A program made the translations under genes and the position numbers. This document shows positions 7,661 through 16,322 of a stretch of DNA of 64,000 nt, piece after piece. The stretch comes from DASYML01 sp036009045 (GTDB lineage: Bacteria; Acidobacteriota; Blastocatellia; Pyrinomonadales; Pyrinomonadaceae). How positions within the stretch are numbered: position 1 is the first letter of the stretch; every line of letters starts with the position of its first letter. The stretch spans positions 62,001-126,000 of the forward strand of contig DASYML010000187.1 in the NCBI GenBank assembly GCA_036009045.1, written 5' to 3'. Under the pieces are notes generated by a model. That model had not been told where the DNA came from. It searched no databases and saw only the letters and a program-made list of their open reading frames with translations.

Positions 7661-8155
7661 ATGTCTGTTGAGATACGCGCAGTTGTGATTACGGTCAGTG
7701 ATGCGTGTTCGCGCGGCGAGCGCAAGGATGAATCCGGGCTGGTCCTCATCCAGTCGCTACAGGAGATGGGGGCGAAGATTCTGACGGCGGTGATTGTGCC
7801 GGACGACCTGGAGCCGCTGGCGCAAAAGCTGCAAAGCTACGCTGACCATCCTGACGTTAATCTGGTCATCACGACGGGTGGGACGGGCGTCTCGCCGCGC
7901 GATAATACGCCCGAAGCGACGCGCGCCGTGATTGAAAGGGAAGTGCCGGGAATGGCCGAAGCGATGCGCGCCGAATCGCTCAAGGCGACGCAGATGGCGA
8001 TGATCTCGCGCGGCGTGTGCGGCATTCGCGGGCGTGCTTTGATAGTCAATCTGCCAGGCTCGCCCGCCGGAGTGCGCGAGTGCTTCGCCGTCATCAAGAA
8101 TGTTCTCCCGCACGCGCTCTCATTACTGGCGGGCCAGCCACACTCTCATGCTTGA
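7661..8155 (+). CDS. mogA: molybdopterin adenylyltransferase family (MogA/MoaB)
   Basis: 164 residues of the MoaB/Mog fold, which activates molybdopterin by adenylation before molybdenum insertion. The signature TTGGTGVSPRDNTPEAT is intact, as are the metal- and substrate-binding GMAEAMR and LPGSP motifs. The length fits MogA/MoaB proteins rather than the larger MoeA. No other cofactor genes are close, so pathway context comes only from the family. ATG 7661 starts 12 bases after the hairpin. Confidence 0.88.
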   Translation: MSVEIRAVVITVSDACSRGERKDESGLVLIQSLQEMGAKILTAVIVPDDLEPLAQKLQSYADHPDVNLVITTGGTGVSPRDNTPEATRAVIEREVPGMAEAMRAESLKATQMAMISRGVCGIRGRALIVNLPGSPAGVRECFAVIKNVLPHALSLLAGQPHSHA

Positions 8156-8180
8156 GCCTCGCCGTCTGCCAAAGAATAGT

Positions 8181-8210
8181 TTGACAACGCTTCGCTTGGC
8201 AGCATAATAT
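8181..8210 (+). promoter_or_regulatory. promoter of the nuoAB transcript
   Basis: TTGACA at 8181-8186, an 18-base spacer and TAATAT at 8205-8210, about 100 bases upstream of nuoA. Confidence 0.65.
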
Positions 8211-8310
8211 TTTTTCGCGGCATAATTTTTTCACTTCGCCGGTGCAGGCTTACTTTCGCGGCGCGTTCGCACACTTCCAGAGTCCGAGCAGGAGAGAGAC
8301 AGAACAAAAG

Positions 8311-8748
8311 ATGAGCTTGAGCGCGATTCTTTTACAGGCCACGCCGCCACAGCAGCAGGGCGTCCCCGGCATTGGTGGTCCAATTACGGCCTACTGGCCG
8401 GTCATGATCTTCTTCGTCTTCGCGGTCGTCTTTCCCGTCCTGCCGATTATCCTGGGCCGTTTCCTGCGTCCGAGCATTTACGGCAAAGGCAAGATGCGTC
8501 CCTACGAGTGCGGTATTGACCCGACGACCGAAGCGCACGACCGTTTCACAGTGCGCTACTACATCATCGCCATGCTCTTCCTCATCTTCGATGTCGAGAC
8601 CATCTTCCTCCTGCCCTGGGCTATCATCTTCATGGGCAACGATTTTTCGTTCACCAAATTCGCGCTCCTCGAAATGTTCGTCTTCATAGGCATCTTAATC
8701 GTCGGCTACTATTACGCCTGGCGCAAAGGCGCGCTGGAATGGGCCTAA
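8311..8748 (+). CDS. nuoA: NADH-quinone oxidoreductase subunit A
   Basis: 145 residues from MSLSAILLQ. A membrane subunit of complex I with three transmembrane helices. The conserved loop KMRPYECGIDP and the acidic helix FLIFDVETIFLLPW are both present; the loop Cys is the residue exposed in the deactive enzyme of relatives. An upstream in-frame start (8242) is rejected because no ribosome-binding site precedes it and the extra residues are not family-like. GGAGAG lies near 8291. First gene of the complex I locus. Confidence 0.95.
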   Translation: MSLSAILLQATPPQQQGVPGIGGPITAYWPVMIFFVFAVVFPVLPIILGRFLRPSIYGKGKMRPYECGIDPTTEAHDRFTVRYYIIAMLFLIFDVETIFLLPWAIIFMGNDFSFTKFALLEMFVFIGILIVGYYYAWRKGALEWA

Positions 8749-8753
8749 CAGCG

Positions 8754-8830
8754 GTGACAAGTGACGAGTGACAAGTTATAAGTTAAATGCTTGTTCTTAT
8801 CTCGTCACTTGTCACTCGTCACTTGTCACT
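8754..8830. repeat. heptamer hairpin, word GTGACAA/GTGACGA
   Basis: Lies between nuoA and nuoB. Arms GTGACAAGTGACGAGTGACA and its complement enclose the loop GTTAAATGCTTGTTCTT. Confidence 0.9.
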
Positions 8831-8838
8831 GAATTATT

Positions 8839-9486
8839 ATGGCTGAACATCAAGAAGGTTTCGTTCTCACGACCGTGGATTCGGTGATGAATGCGTTGCG
8901 TCGGACCGTCGGCGCGAAGGCTCTGGATTTGAGCGCGCCGGTGGTTAACTGGGCCAGGAAATCTGCCATCTGGCCGATGACGTTCGGGCTGGCATGCTGT
9001 GCCATCGAGATGATCGCGTGCGGCGCGGGACGCTTTGATATAGACCGCTTCGGCGCGGGCGTCTTTCGTCCCAGCCCGCGCCAGAGCGACCTCATCATCG
9101 TGGCGGGCACGGTGACGCTCAAGATGGGTCCGGTGGTGCGTCGCGTCTACGACCAGATGCCTGAGCCGAAATGGGTCATCGCGATGGGCGCATGCGCTTC
9201 GACGGGCGGGCCGTTCGACTCTTACTCGACGATGCAGGGCGTGGACCGGACGATTCCCGTGGACGTTTATATACCGGGATGCCCGCCGCGCCCGGAGGCT
9301 CTGCTCTATGGCCTCATGCGCCTGCAAGACATCATCATGCGCGAAGCGCCCTCCGCTTACATCTTCGAGTCCGATGGGACAGTCCATCGCCAGCGGCAAC
9401 TCGAAGGCGACGATGAACTGGAAGAAATCTCACCCACCGACCGCGAGGCCATAGAAGTCGTCGGCTCTGTCAACAGGTCATCATAA
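8839..9486 (+). CDS. nuoB: NADH-quinone oxidoreductase subunit B
   Basis: 215 residues. This peripheral-arm subunit holds cluster N2, the last iron-sulfur centre before quinone. The four ligands are C53 and C54 (GLACC), C119 (MGACAS) and C148 (GCPPRPE). The C-terminal 40 residues (acidic, after the family core) extend slightly past most homologues. It is separated from its normal partner nuoC by almost 7 kb of unrelated genes. Confidence 0.96.
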   Translation: MAEHQEGFVLTTVDSVMNALRRTVGAKALDLSAPVVNWARKSAIWPMTFGLACCAIEMIACGAGRFDIDRFGAGVFRPSPRQSDLIIVAGTVTLKMGPVVRRVYDQMPEPKWVIAMGACASTGGPFDSYSTMQGVDRTIPVDVYIPGCPPRPEALLYGLMRLQDIIMREAPSAYIFESDGTVHRQRQLEGDDELEEISPTDREAIEVVGSVNRSS

Positions 9487-9695
9487 GCAATATCCTCAGC
9501 ATCGAATCATCCGCCCAGACTAACGACGAGCAAGTTCCACACAGCAAACTGCTCTGAGTCCGGTTCGCGTACGTCTTTATTCGCGCGAGGAATTTATAAA
9601 ACGTTGACTTTCAACTTCAACGAGAATAACGTACACGCGTCTTGCTCCCTCGCATTCCTTTTTCCAGTGCGTCCGCATCCGGCAGGAGATAGACC

Positions 9696-11720
9696 ATGCG
9701 AACCTTTGCCCAAAAACAGAATCAACCTCAAGAGCAAATATCCTTGAGCCTTGCCCGGTTGAATACAGCTATACCTGGGCCGCAATATCACAGACATCCC
9801 CTTCCGTACTCGCAGCACACAATTGGGAATCAAGCAGGGCAACGGTCTTTGCGGACTGATGCTGAAGGACTCGAAGCCGGATCAGTCGCTACGGCCTCAC
9901 CTCGCTTCGGGCACGATTTTAGCCGGATTCCCGCGCACACTCCTGCGGCAGCGTCAATACAGACCAAACTGGCGATCAACCAGCCGGGGGATAGCTATGA
10001 GCAAGAGGCAGACCGCATCGCTGAACAGGTGATGCGGATGCCGGAACCTCAACCACAGCACGACCCCATGCCGCGTCAAGACGCAGCCCTCCATCAACAT
10101 CTTCAACGAAAACCAATGGCCTCGACCATCACGCCGTTGATTCAAGCGAAGGGGTCTGAGGGCGTGACAGAGAGGGATGCGATGACGAATCAAATCGCGT
10201 CGTCCAGCGGGGGGGGTAGCCCGTTGCCGGAATCGTCTAGGAGATTTATGGAAAGCCGCTTCGGTACTGACTTCTCCCATGTGCGTATTCACACAGACGA
10301 CCATGCTGCACAGCTATCGAGGGATTTGAGCGCGAAGGCGTTTACAGTGGGCCGGGACATCTATTTTAATGCCAGAAATTTTTCCCCGGAATCAGCCGAG
10401 GGGAAGCATCTGCTGGCGCATGAATTAACACATACGGTGCAGCAAGGTGCGGTGGCGGGCGGTCAGTTGCGAGCGCAATTAATGATTCAAAAAAAGGATG
10501 GGGATAAAGCTAGTACAGCCTTTGGTGAATTTGAGGCGGTGAAGTACCACGAACTCAAGCAAAAGTCCGACGGCAAAGAAGTCGGCGTGGAAATGTTCTT
10601 GAAGTTTAACCCGGGGCCGAAGGTTGATGCGAAGCAGATAGCTTTGACGCAGGCTGCGACGGGAAAAATAGGCGGGACTTCTGCGGCTGCCGCAGATCCG
10701 AATTTTGGAAGGCGAAGCGCAACTTCAGGGGCAGGGCAGGGACAATTCATTGATGTTTTGCCGGGATTTCCCAGTCCCTTGTACTCAACCGCCGACAAAC
10801 CTACGACAGGCGCAGACGCTTCAAATTTGACCTCTTATCCCACCATCCCTTCGACTGCCCTCACCCCCGCTCAAGTTACTGCACAGGAAACCGCAAGCGG
10901 GGTAGCTGGAGGCACACGCACGGGATTTGGCAAGCACGGCTTTCGGTTTAAGGAGGCCGGTGTCCTGAAAGGTCCTGAGTCGGCTGAACTTTATGATGCT
11001 CCGCAACTAGGTACTGCCAATGATTCGGAGCAGGTTTTTGAATCCACTGCCCTGGCTATCGAGGGAACTCAGAAAGATACTTACTACGGTTCAGTCAATT
11101 GGGGTTGGAAACGGGACGCCGCAGGAAAGTTTTCAATGATTCCTTTTAAAGCGATTTCGCAGGGCGTCCCTACCGTCAACTTCTTAACCGCCGCCAGTGT
11201 CTGGAACACGGCAACCGAGGATTTCAATTGGGGTGTCAGCGTGGCGACAGCTAATATTTTAGACCCCGCCGATACGACGAAGTCAAAGGGTTCGGTTGTA
11301 AAAGGAACGGCCTTAAATTGGCGCGGCATGCAAGCCAAAGTCGGTAGCGTTACTTATAACCTGGTTACTGTAAAAGGTGGTGGGCCAGCTGGTTTTATAA
11401 AAAGCACCGAGATGGCGATGACGGACGTTGGCAGGCCGACTGTTCATCTGCCGATGGAGGAGGTTCACAAAATCAATACAGCGAGTGCCCCGATGGTGGA
11501 CGACCCGACCAAAGTCCCCACTACTCTTATCAAAAATCTTCCAAAAGACACGAGAGTCACGATTGCGCCGGACATCCTCCTCCGGGTTGTGGCGCTCTTA
11601 ATCGGCATGAAAATAGATCCAGCCTGGGCCTTAATCACGATAGTGGACGGGCCGGATACTGGTAAACAAGGTTGGGTACAGAAAACACTTCTGACGAGGG
11701 AGGCATTGGGAACTCACTAA
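9696..11720 (+). CDS. DUF4157 (eCIS core domain) protein with HEXXH
   Basis: 674 residues. After a Gln- and Pro-rich N-terminus comes the motif GDSYEQEADRIAEQVMRMP (near 100), typical of proteins linked to extracellular contractile injection systems, then a DUF4157 domain (about 176-250) with SRRFMESRFGTDFSHVRIHT and the zinc-protease motif H242-E-L-T-H246. The rest (250-600) is unlike anything I recognise, and the last 60 residues look like an SH3-type wall-binding module ending in GWVQKTLLT. In known systems such proteins are toxin cargo or processing factors. No eCIS tube, sheath or baseplate gene is in the window. AGGAG 9684-9688 supports ATG 9696. Confidence 0.8.
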   Translation: MRTFAQKQNQPQEQISLSLARLNTAIPGPQYHRHPLPYSQHTIGNQAGQRSLRTDAEGLEAGSVATASPRFGHDFSRIPAHTPAAASIQTKLAINQPGDSYEQEADRIAEQVMRMPEPQPQHDPMPRQDAALHQHLQRKPMASTITPLIQAKGSEGVTERDAMTNQIASSSGGGSPLPESSRRFMESRFGTDFSHVRIHTDDHAAQLSRDLSAKAFTVGRDIYFNARNFSPESAEGKHLLAHELTHTVQQGAVAGGQLRAQLMIQKKDGDKASTAFGEFEAVKYHELKQKSDGKEVGVEMFLKFNPGPKVDAKQIALTQAATGKIGGTSAAAADPNFGRRSATSGAGQGQFIDVLPGFPSPLYSTADKPTTGADASNLTSYPTIPSTALTPAQVTAQETASGVAGGTRTGFGKHGFRFKEAGVLKGPESAELYDAPQLGTANDSEQVFESTALAIEGTQKDTYYGSVNWGWKRDAAGKFSMIPFKAISQGVPTVNFLTAASVWNTATEDFNWGVSVATANILDPADTTKSKGSVVKGTALNWRGMQAKVGSVTYNLVTVKGGGPAGFIKSTEMAMTDVGRPTVHLPMEEVHKINTASAPMVDDPTKVPTTLIKNLPKDTRVTIAPDILLRVVALLIGMKIDPAWALITIVDGPDTGKQGWVQKTLLTREALGTH

Positions 11721-11808
11721 ATCGCCTGAAGGCGCATGAGCGTCTGACGTTTACGGGCGCAACGAGCGGAAATAACATTCCGTTATTCTCTTCTGCCGAC
11801 TGAAATGT

Positions 11809-12450
11809 ATGCCTGACAAAGAAAATCAAGATCAGGAAACTGCTCACGTCAATCAAGCCACGTCTGAAGACACCTTCTCCCTTGCTCGAAGGCTCACAAA
11901 GATAGGATACCCTGCACTCTTCAAAGAAGCCGACCATGAACATTTATTGGATGAGGTTTGGAAGAGCGCCTCGCAGCAGGATTTTGAAAGACTGGTTGGC
12001 GATACAAAGGCACCTTCGCTGGCGCGATTTCTGGGCAGCCAGATTTTACTAGGCAGGGATATGACCTTCTTTTCGAGAACAGACTTGAACTCCTTGAGCG
12101 ACGTGTATGTTCAGGCGCTGCTGGGTAATTATACGAAGACAATGACTGATTGGGGGTTCCTGCATCGCAATGACGACACAGGTCTCATCGGGAGCATTTT
12201 CCTGGTATTCGGCGAACGGTCAATCCCCCAACTGGTCAATCTATTAAGCGATGGGACAGTGGTTGACTATCAAAGACCGTTCCCGGATGTGTCAGGTTTT
12301 AATCCAACCAGACTTCAAAAAGTGAGGATTAAAGACTTCGCAGCGCTTTATTTAAGCCAGATTAAAAACATACCTTTGGAATTGAAAACATCTTTTGATG
12401 AGCGCGACAAAGAGATTATCAACCTCAAGAACAAACTGTTACCCGAATAA
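11809..12450 (+). CDS. unknown protein downstream of DUF4157 gene, possible partner
   Basis: 213 residues, soluble, mostly helical, rich in charged residues and Leu, with no signal peptide or transmembrane segment. It starts 88 bases after the DUF4157 gene on the same strand. Its base composition is visibly AT-richer than the nuo genes on either side. No family is recognised. Position suggests an immunity or accessory protein for the upstream product, but that is inference from gene order only. Confidence 0.65.
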   Translation: MPDKENQDQETAHVNQATSEDTFSLARRLTKIGYPALFKEADHEHLLDEVWKSASQQDFERLVGDTKAPSLARFLGSQILLGRDMTFFSRTDLNSLSDVYVQALLGNYTKTMTDWGFLHRNDDTGLIGSIFLVFGERSIPQLVNLLSDGTVVDYQRPFPDVSGFNPTRLQKVRIKDFAALYLSQIKNIPLELKTSFDERDKEIINLKNKLLPE

Positions 12451-12479
12451 CAGACCCCTCAATCATCAACCCGTCAGAA

Positions 12480-13109
12480 TTAAAGCCCCGCGAGATGCCG
12501 CGTATCGTTGATGGCATGCACACGTACGAAGCCGTCTGCGCGGAGGTCGAAGCGTGTGATGCCGCAATTGGCGGTGGCGATCCAGACGGGGCGCAGTTCG
12601 GGGGCGTCGAGCGCGCCCATGAGGTGCAGTGTGAGAATGCAGATCGTGCCGGTGTGGGAGAAGACGGCGATGGCTGTGCCTCTGTGTCGTTCGATGGCCT
12701 GGTCCAATTCGCGCGCGGCGCGGTCGAGCAGTTGGCGGTAGCTTTCGCCGCCGTGAAGGATGTGCTCGAAGTCTCGGCGGAGCAGCGCGGCGTATTGTTC
12801 GGGGTGTTGCTGGGCGGCTTCCTCGAAGGTCAGGCCCTCCATCACTCCGACGCTGCGTTCGCGGAAAGCGTCCGTCAGTTGGACCTCCAATCCGGTCAGG
12901 CGGGCCAAGGGTTGAGCCGTTTCGACGGCGCGCTCAAGGTCGCTCGAATAGATGGCGCTGAAGTTTTCCGTGGCCAGCGCACGCGCGGTGGCCGACGCCT
13001 GCGCCCGCCCGCGCTCAGAGAGAGGCGTCGCCGTGTGACCGCCAAAGCGGCCCGCCGCGTTGCCCTCAGATTGTCCGTGGCGTATGAGCAGGACGCGCGT
13101 AGTATCCAT
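12480..13109 (-). CDS. histidine phosphatase family protein (phosphoglycerate-mutase-like)
   Basis: 209 residues. The catalytic LIRHGQSEGN (R10-H11-G12) starts the protein; YSSDLERAVETA, the acidic FRERSVGVMEGL and the second histidine in FSHTGTI are all in their expected places. Enzymes of this type carry the phosphate on the first His. Substrates range from phosphoglycerate to alpha-ribazole phosphate and cannot be told from sequence. It lies on the opposite strand to the nuo genes, in the block that splits nuoB from nuoC. Confidence 0.88.
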   Translation of the reverse strand: MDTTRVLLIRHGQSEGNAAGRFGGHTATPLSERGRAQASATARALATENFSAIYSSDLERAVETAQPLARLTGLEVQLTDAFRERSVGVMEGLTFEEAAQQHPEQYAALLRRDFEHILHGGESYRQLLDRAARELDQAIERHRGTAIAVFSHTGTICILTLHLMGALDAPELRPVWIATANCGITRFDLRADGFVRVHAINDTRHLAGL

Positions 13110-13112
13110 AAG

Positions 13113-13214
13113 ACAGTGACAAGTGACGAGTGATGAGTGACAAGCAAGAATAAGCGAGTGGTGAGTTAAAACAAGTTCTTAACTTGTCACTCGTCACTCG
13201 TCACTTGTCACTGT
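13113..13214. repeat. heptamer hairpin, word GTGACAA/GTGACGA
   Basis: Between the phosphatase gene and prfA. The loop GAGTTAAAACAAGTTCTT is almost identical to the loop of the element at 40691. Confidence 0.9.
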
Positions 13215-13217
13215 GTT

Positions 13218-14294
13218 CTAGGCCGCGACCATTTCGGCCTTCAGTTTTTCGGCCTGGTAGTGTGTGACGAGGGCGTTGATGATTTCGTCGAGCGCGCCTT
13301 CCATGACGAGGTCGAGTTGGTGGATGGTGAGGCCGATGCGGTGGTCGGAGACGCGGTTCTCTTTGAAGTTGTAGGTGCGTATCTTTTCGGAGCGGTCCCC
13401 GGAGCCGACCATCGAGCGGCGTTCGGAGGCGAGCGCGTCGTGCTGCTTCTGCTCTTCCAATTCCTGCAAGCGCGCGCGCAAGACTCTCATCGCCTTCTCA
13501 CGATTCTTAATCTGCGATTTCTCGTCCTGCATCGAGACGACCGTGTTGGTCGGGAGGTGCGTGATGCGGACGGCGGAGTAGGTCGTGTTGACGCTCTGGC
13601 CGCCTGGGCCGGATGAGCAGAAGGTGTCTATGCGGAGGTCTTTGGCGTCAATCTTGACATCCACTTCTTCGGCTTCGGGGAGGACGGCGACCGTGATGGC
13701 GGAGGTGTGTATGCGACCGCTGGCTTCGGTTTGAGGGACGCGCTGGACGCGATGAACGCCGGATTCGTGTTTCAGTTTGGAGAAGACTTTGTCGCCTTCG
13801 ATGAGTGCGACGCCTTCCTTGATGCCGCCGATGCCGGATTCGGAAGCGTCGAGAATTTCCATGCGCCAGCCCTGTCGCTCGGCGTAGCGCGCGTACATGC
13901 GTAGCATTTCGGCTGCGAAGAGCGTCGCCTCGTCGCCGCCCGTCCCGGCGCGAATTTCGAGGATGACGTTCTTCTCGTCGTTCGGGTCTTTGGGCAGGAG
14001 GAGCAGTTTGAGGTCTACTTCGCACTGGTCCAATTGCGCCTGCAAGGTCTCCGTTTCGATGCGCGCCAGTTCGAGCATCTCTTCATCGTCGGCGATGTCG
14101 AGCAGTTCGCGAGCGCCCGCCAGTTCGTCTCTCAGAGATTTCCAGTGGCGATACTTCGTCACTATCTCACCGAGGCTGCGATGCTGTCTGGCAATCTTCG
14201 CGTACGCGGCTTGGTCAGAGTAGACCTCCGGCAAAGACATCTCTCCGGTCAACTGTTCGTAGTGCGCTTCGATCTGTTCTAATTTTTCTAACAT
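13218..14294 (-). CDS. prfA: peptide chain release factor 1
   Basis: 358 residues, standard RF1 length. It reads UAA and UAG stop codons and triggers release of the finished chain. The GGQ motif (about 229-231, in SGPGGQSVN) enters the peptidyl-transferase centre. The stop-codon-reading tripeptide is PQT (near 187, in RVPQTEAS), where E. coli RF1 has PAT; the PxT form rules out RF2. It follows the DUF1385 gene by only 5 bases, as in many bacteria with rpmE-DUF1385-prfA order. No prmC is visible. Confidence 0.97.
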   Translation of the reverse strand: MLEKLEQIEAHYEQLTGEMSLPEVYSDQAAYAKIARQHRSLGEIVTKYRHWKSLRDELAGARELLDIADDEEMLELARIETETLQAQLDQCEVDLKLLLLPKDPNDEKNVILEIRAGTGGDEATLFAAEMLRMYARYAERQGWRMEILDASESGIGGIKEGVALIEGDKVFSKLKHESGVHRVQRVPQTEASGRIHTSAITVAVLPEAEEVDVKIDAKDLRIDTFCSSGPGGQSVNTTYSAVRITHLPTNTVVSMQDEKSQIKNREKAMRVLRARLQELEEQKQHDALASERRSMVGSGDRSEKIRTYNFKENRVSDHRIGLTIHQLDLVMEGALDEIINALVTHYQAEKLKAEMVAA

Positions 14295-14299
14295 GGCTT

Positions 14300-15532
14300 T
14301 CAGGAGAGCGGCACTGTCGCAGCCGCTTCGGGTTGAGGCTCAAGCTTGAGCGATTCTTTCAAAGCCTCTATGGCGACTTCCAGTTGCTCGTCGTCAGGCT
14401 CTTTCGTCGTGATGTTCTGGAGCCAGACGCCGGGCAGCGTAATCATCTTGAAAATAATGCCGCCCTCTTTTTTCGCAGAGAGACGGATAATCTCGTAAGA
14501 GAGTCCCGCGACGAGCGGGATGAGCGCGATGCGTACGAGCATGTTGTAAAGGAGCGCATCGAACTTGATAATCGAGAAGAGCACGATGGAGACGAGCATC
14601 ACGACCATCAGAAAGCTAGTCCCGCAGCGTGGATGCTGGCGCGGTTGGATGCGCGCGTTGGCGACCGTGAGCGGCAGCCCCGCCTCCCAGTTGAAGACGG
14701 TCTTGTGCTCCGCGCCGTGATACTCGAAGACGCGGCGGATGTCTTTCAAAAGCGAAAAGCTGAAGATCATGATGAGGAAGAAGGCCATGCGAATCACGCC
14801 GTCTATCAGGTTGAAAGCGACTGAAGGGCGCACGGGGTGCATGTACGCGCGTGCGCTTTGAAAAGCGCGCGTGTACCAGGCCCCGCTCTCGGGTTGCGCG
14901 ACGTTGTTGCTGTTCGACGCAGCGTTGGTTGTTGTGGCCGAAGGCGCATTCGCTTGTGCTGCCTGTTGCGTGCTGGCGGCTACGGCGGCGGGCGGCGGAG
15001 AGTTGGCCCATCCAGCGGCGTTGAAGATGGCGTTCGTCAAAAGGAGCGGCGCGACGATGAAGAGCAGGACGTTAAAAAACATGGCGAAGACTATGGAGCC
15101 TGCGGCGGCGGCGGTCGTGCCCTTCTTCATCTCATCTTTGGAACGTTTCTGCGTCGGAATCGGAATCAGTCCGGGGACCGCGCCCGTGATGCCAGCGAAG
15201 TCTCCCTCGCCCTCTATCACGGCGGGCGTCAGCGTGGCGACCGGGACTCGCTCCGTTGCGGCTTCCTCGGCGTCTGAGAAGGCTTCGCTGGCGGAGTAGT
15301 TGAGCGCCTTGATGCCGAGGCCCATAGACTGTATGAGCACGGCGCCCCCGCGCAGCACGGGCAGCTTGAACAGCGGGTACTTGTCGCCCATCTTCGGCAG
15401 CCGTGCGGCGGTGTTGACGATTGTGCCGTCGGCCTTGCGAACCGCGACGGCATAGGCGTTCGGCGTGCGCATCATGACGCCCTCTATGACGGCCTGCCCG
15501 CCGACAATCAAATCTCTTTCGGTAGTACTCAC
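14300..15532 (-). CDS. DUF1385 membrane protein
   Basis: 410 residues starting GTG. The N-terminal GGQAVIEGVMMRTP and the central HGAEHKTVFNWE and HPRCGTSFL are the DUF1385 signatures. Four to five hydrophobic helices follow. An Ala/Asn/Ser-rich stretch (about 175-225) interrupts the family core and is not usual. Function is unknown; the gene nearly always travels between rpmE and prfA. The C-terminal tail is rich in Glu and Pro. Confidence 0.85.
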   Translation of the reverse strand: MSTTERDLIVGGQAVIEGVMMRTPNAYAVAVRKADGTIVNTAARLPKMGDKYPLFKLPVLRGGAVLIQSMGLGIKALNYSASEAFSDAEEAATERVPVATLTPAVIEGEGDFAGITGAVPGLIPIPTQKRSKDEMKKGTTAAAAGSIVFAMFFNVLLFIVAPLLLTNAIFNAAGWANSPPPAAVAASTQQAAQANAPSATTTNAASNSNNVAQPESGAWYTRAFQSARAYMHPVRPSVAFNLIDGVIRMAFFLIMIFSFSLLKDIRRVFEYHGAEHKTVFNWEAGLPLTVANARIQPRQHPRCGTSFLMVVMLVSIVLFSIIKFDALLYNMLVRIALIPLVAGLSYEIIRLSAKKEGGIIFKMITLPGVWLQNITTKEPDDEQLEVAIEALKESLKLEPQPEAAATVPLS

Positions 15533-15772
15533 GATGGAATTTTCCTTTAGTTCAGAAGCCGGTTGAAAGAGTAACGCCGACCCTTTCGGAACGGGCCGCT
15601 CGCGGTCTCGGTCTCAGGATGATACACGAAGGCGAGCGGCGCTTCACAAAAAGCGTCGGCGTCAAATTACTCAGGGCTAATGTTGCTGGGTTCTCAACTG
15701 TAAAGCGCTTCAACGCTTGGGCCAAGCCCGGACTCGTATTACTGGTCCAAAGCCCGGCCTGCTTGATGAATC

Positions 15773-16021
15773 TTACTTGGCGGCCTCTGCGGTCGCGGTC
15801 TCTGCTGCCGCCTCCGGCTGCTTTTTGCCATAGCGACGGTTAAAGCGGTCAACGCGACCGGCGGTATCCACCAGCTTCTGCTTGCCCGTGAAAAACGGGT
15901 GGCATTCCGAGCAGATTTCCACGCTCAGATCGGTTTTCCGCGTCGAGCGTGTCTGAAACGTGTGGCCGCAGGCGCAGTGGACGTTGATTTCTTTGTATTC
16001 GGGATGGATTCCTTGCTTCAT
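15773..16021 (-). CDS. rpmE: 50S ribosomal protein L31 (zinc-binding form)
   Basis: 82 residues. C16, C18, C37 and C40 (HCACGH and CSECHPFF) form the zinc site that distinguishes the C+ type from the zinc-free paralogue. The signature HPFFTGKQKLVDTAGRVDRF is intact. The last 18 residues are an Ala/Glu-rich tail beyond the usual 66-70 residue length. It is first of the three-gene rpmE-DUF1385-prfA run, with a 240-base gap to DUF1385. Confidence 0.95.
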   Translation of the reverse strand: MKQGIHPEYKEINVHCACGHTFQTRSTRKTDLSVEICSECHPFFTGKQKLVDTAGRVDRFNRRYGKKQPEAAAETATAEAAK

Positions 16022-16322
16022 TTCTCTCTCGTTTCCTTCTCTCTAGACGACTCAAAGGGCATCTTGCAAAACACAAGATGATACGTCCTTTAGATGCCTA
16101 TCGTCAAGGAAAAGAGGCATTTGAAGCGGGGCGCGAAGCTCTTGTGACATCAGGCACAAAGTTTATTGACAATGGCTCAAACCGCATGCTACAAAGCACT
16201 GTCCGTCCCTGTTGTACCCTAGCCATTCACACACGAGCGTCCGTTTTGGTGTGCGCTCCGGTCCTTTCCGTCAGCGTGAGCCGCGAGCGAGATTTCACTG
16301 AGGGTGTAGTTACGCGAGCAAG
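16022..16322. other. divergent spacer between rpmE and nuoC
   Basis: About 300 bases that must hold the rpmE promoter (minus) and one for nuoC (plus). I see no clear -35/-10 pair and no repeats. Confidence 0.4.
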
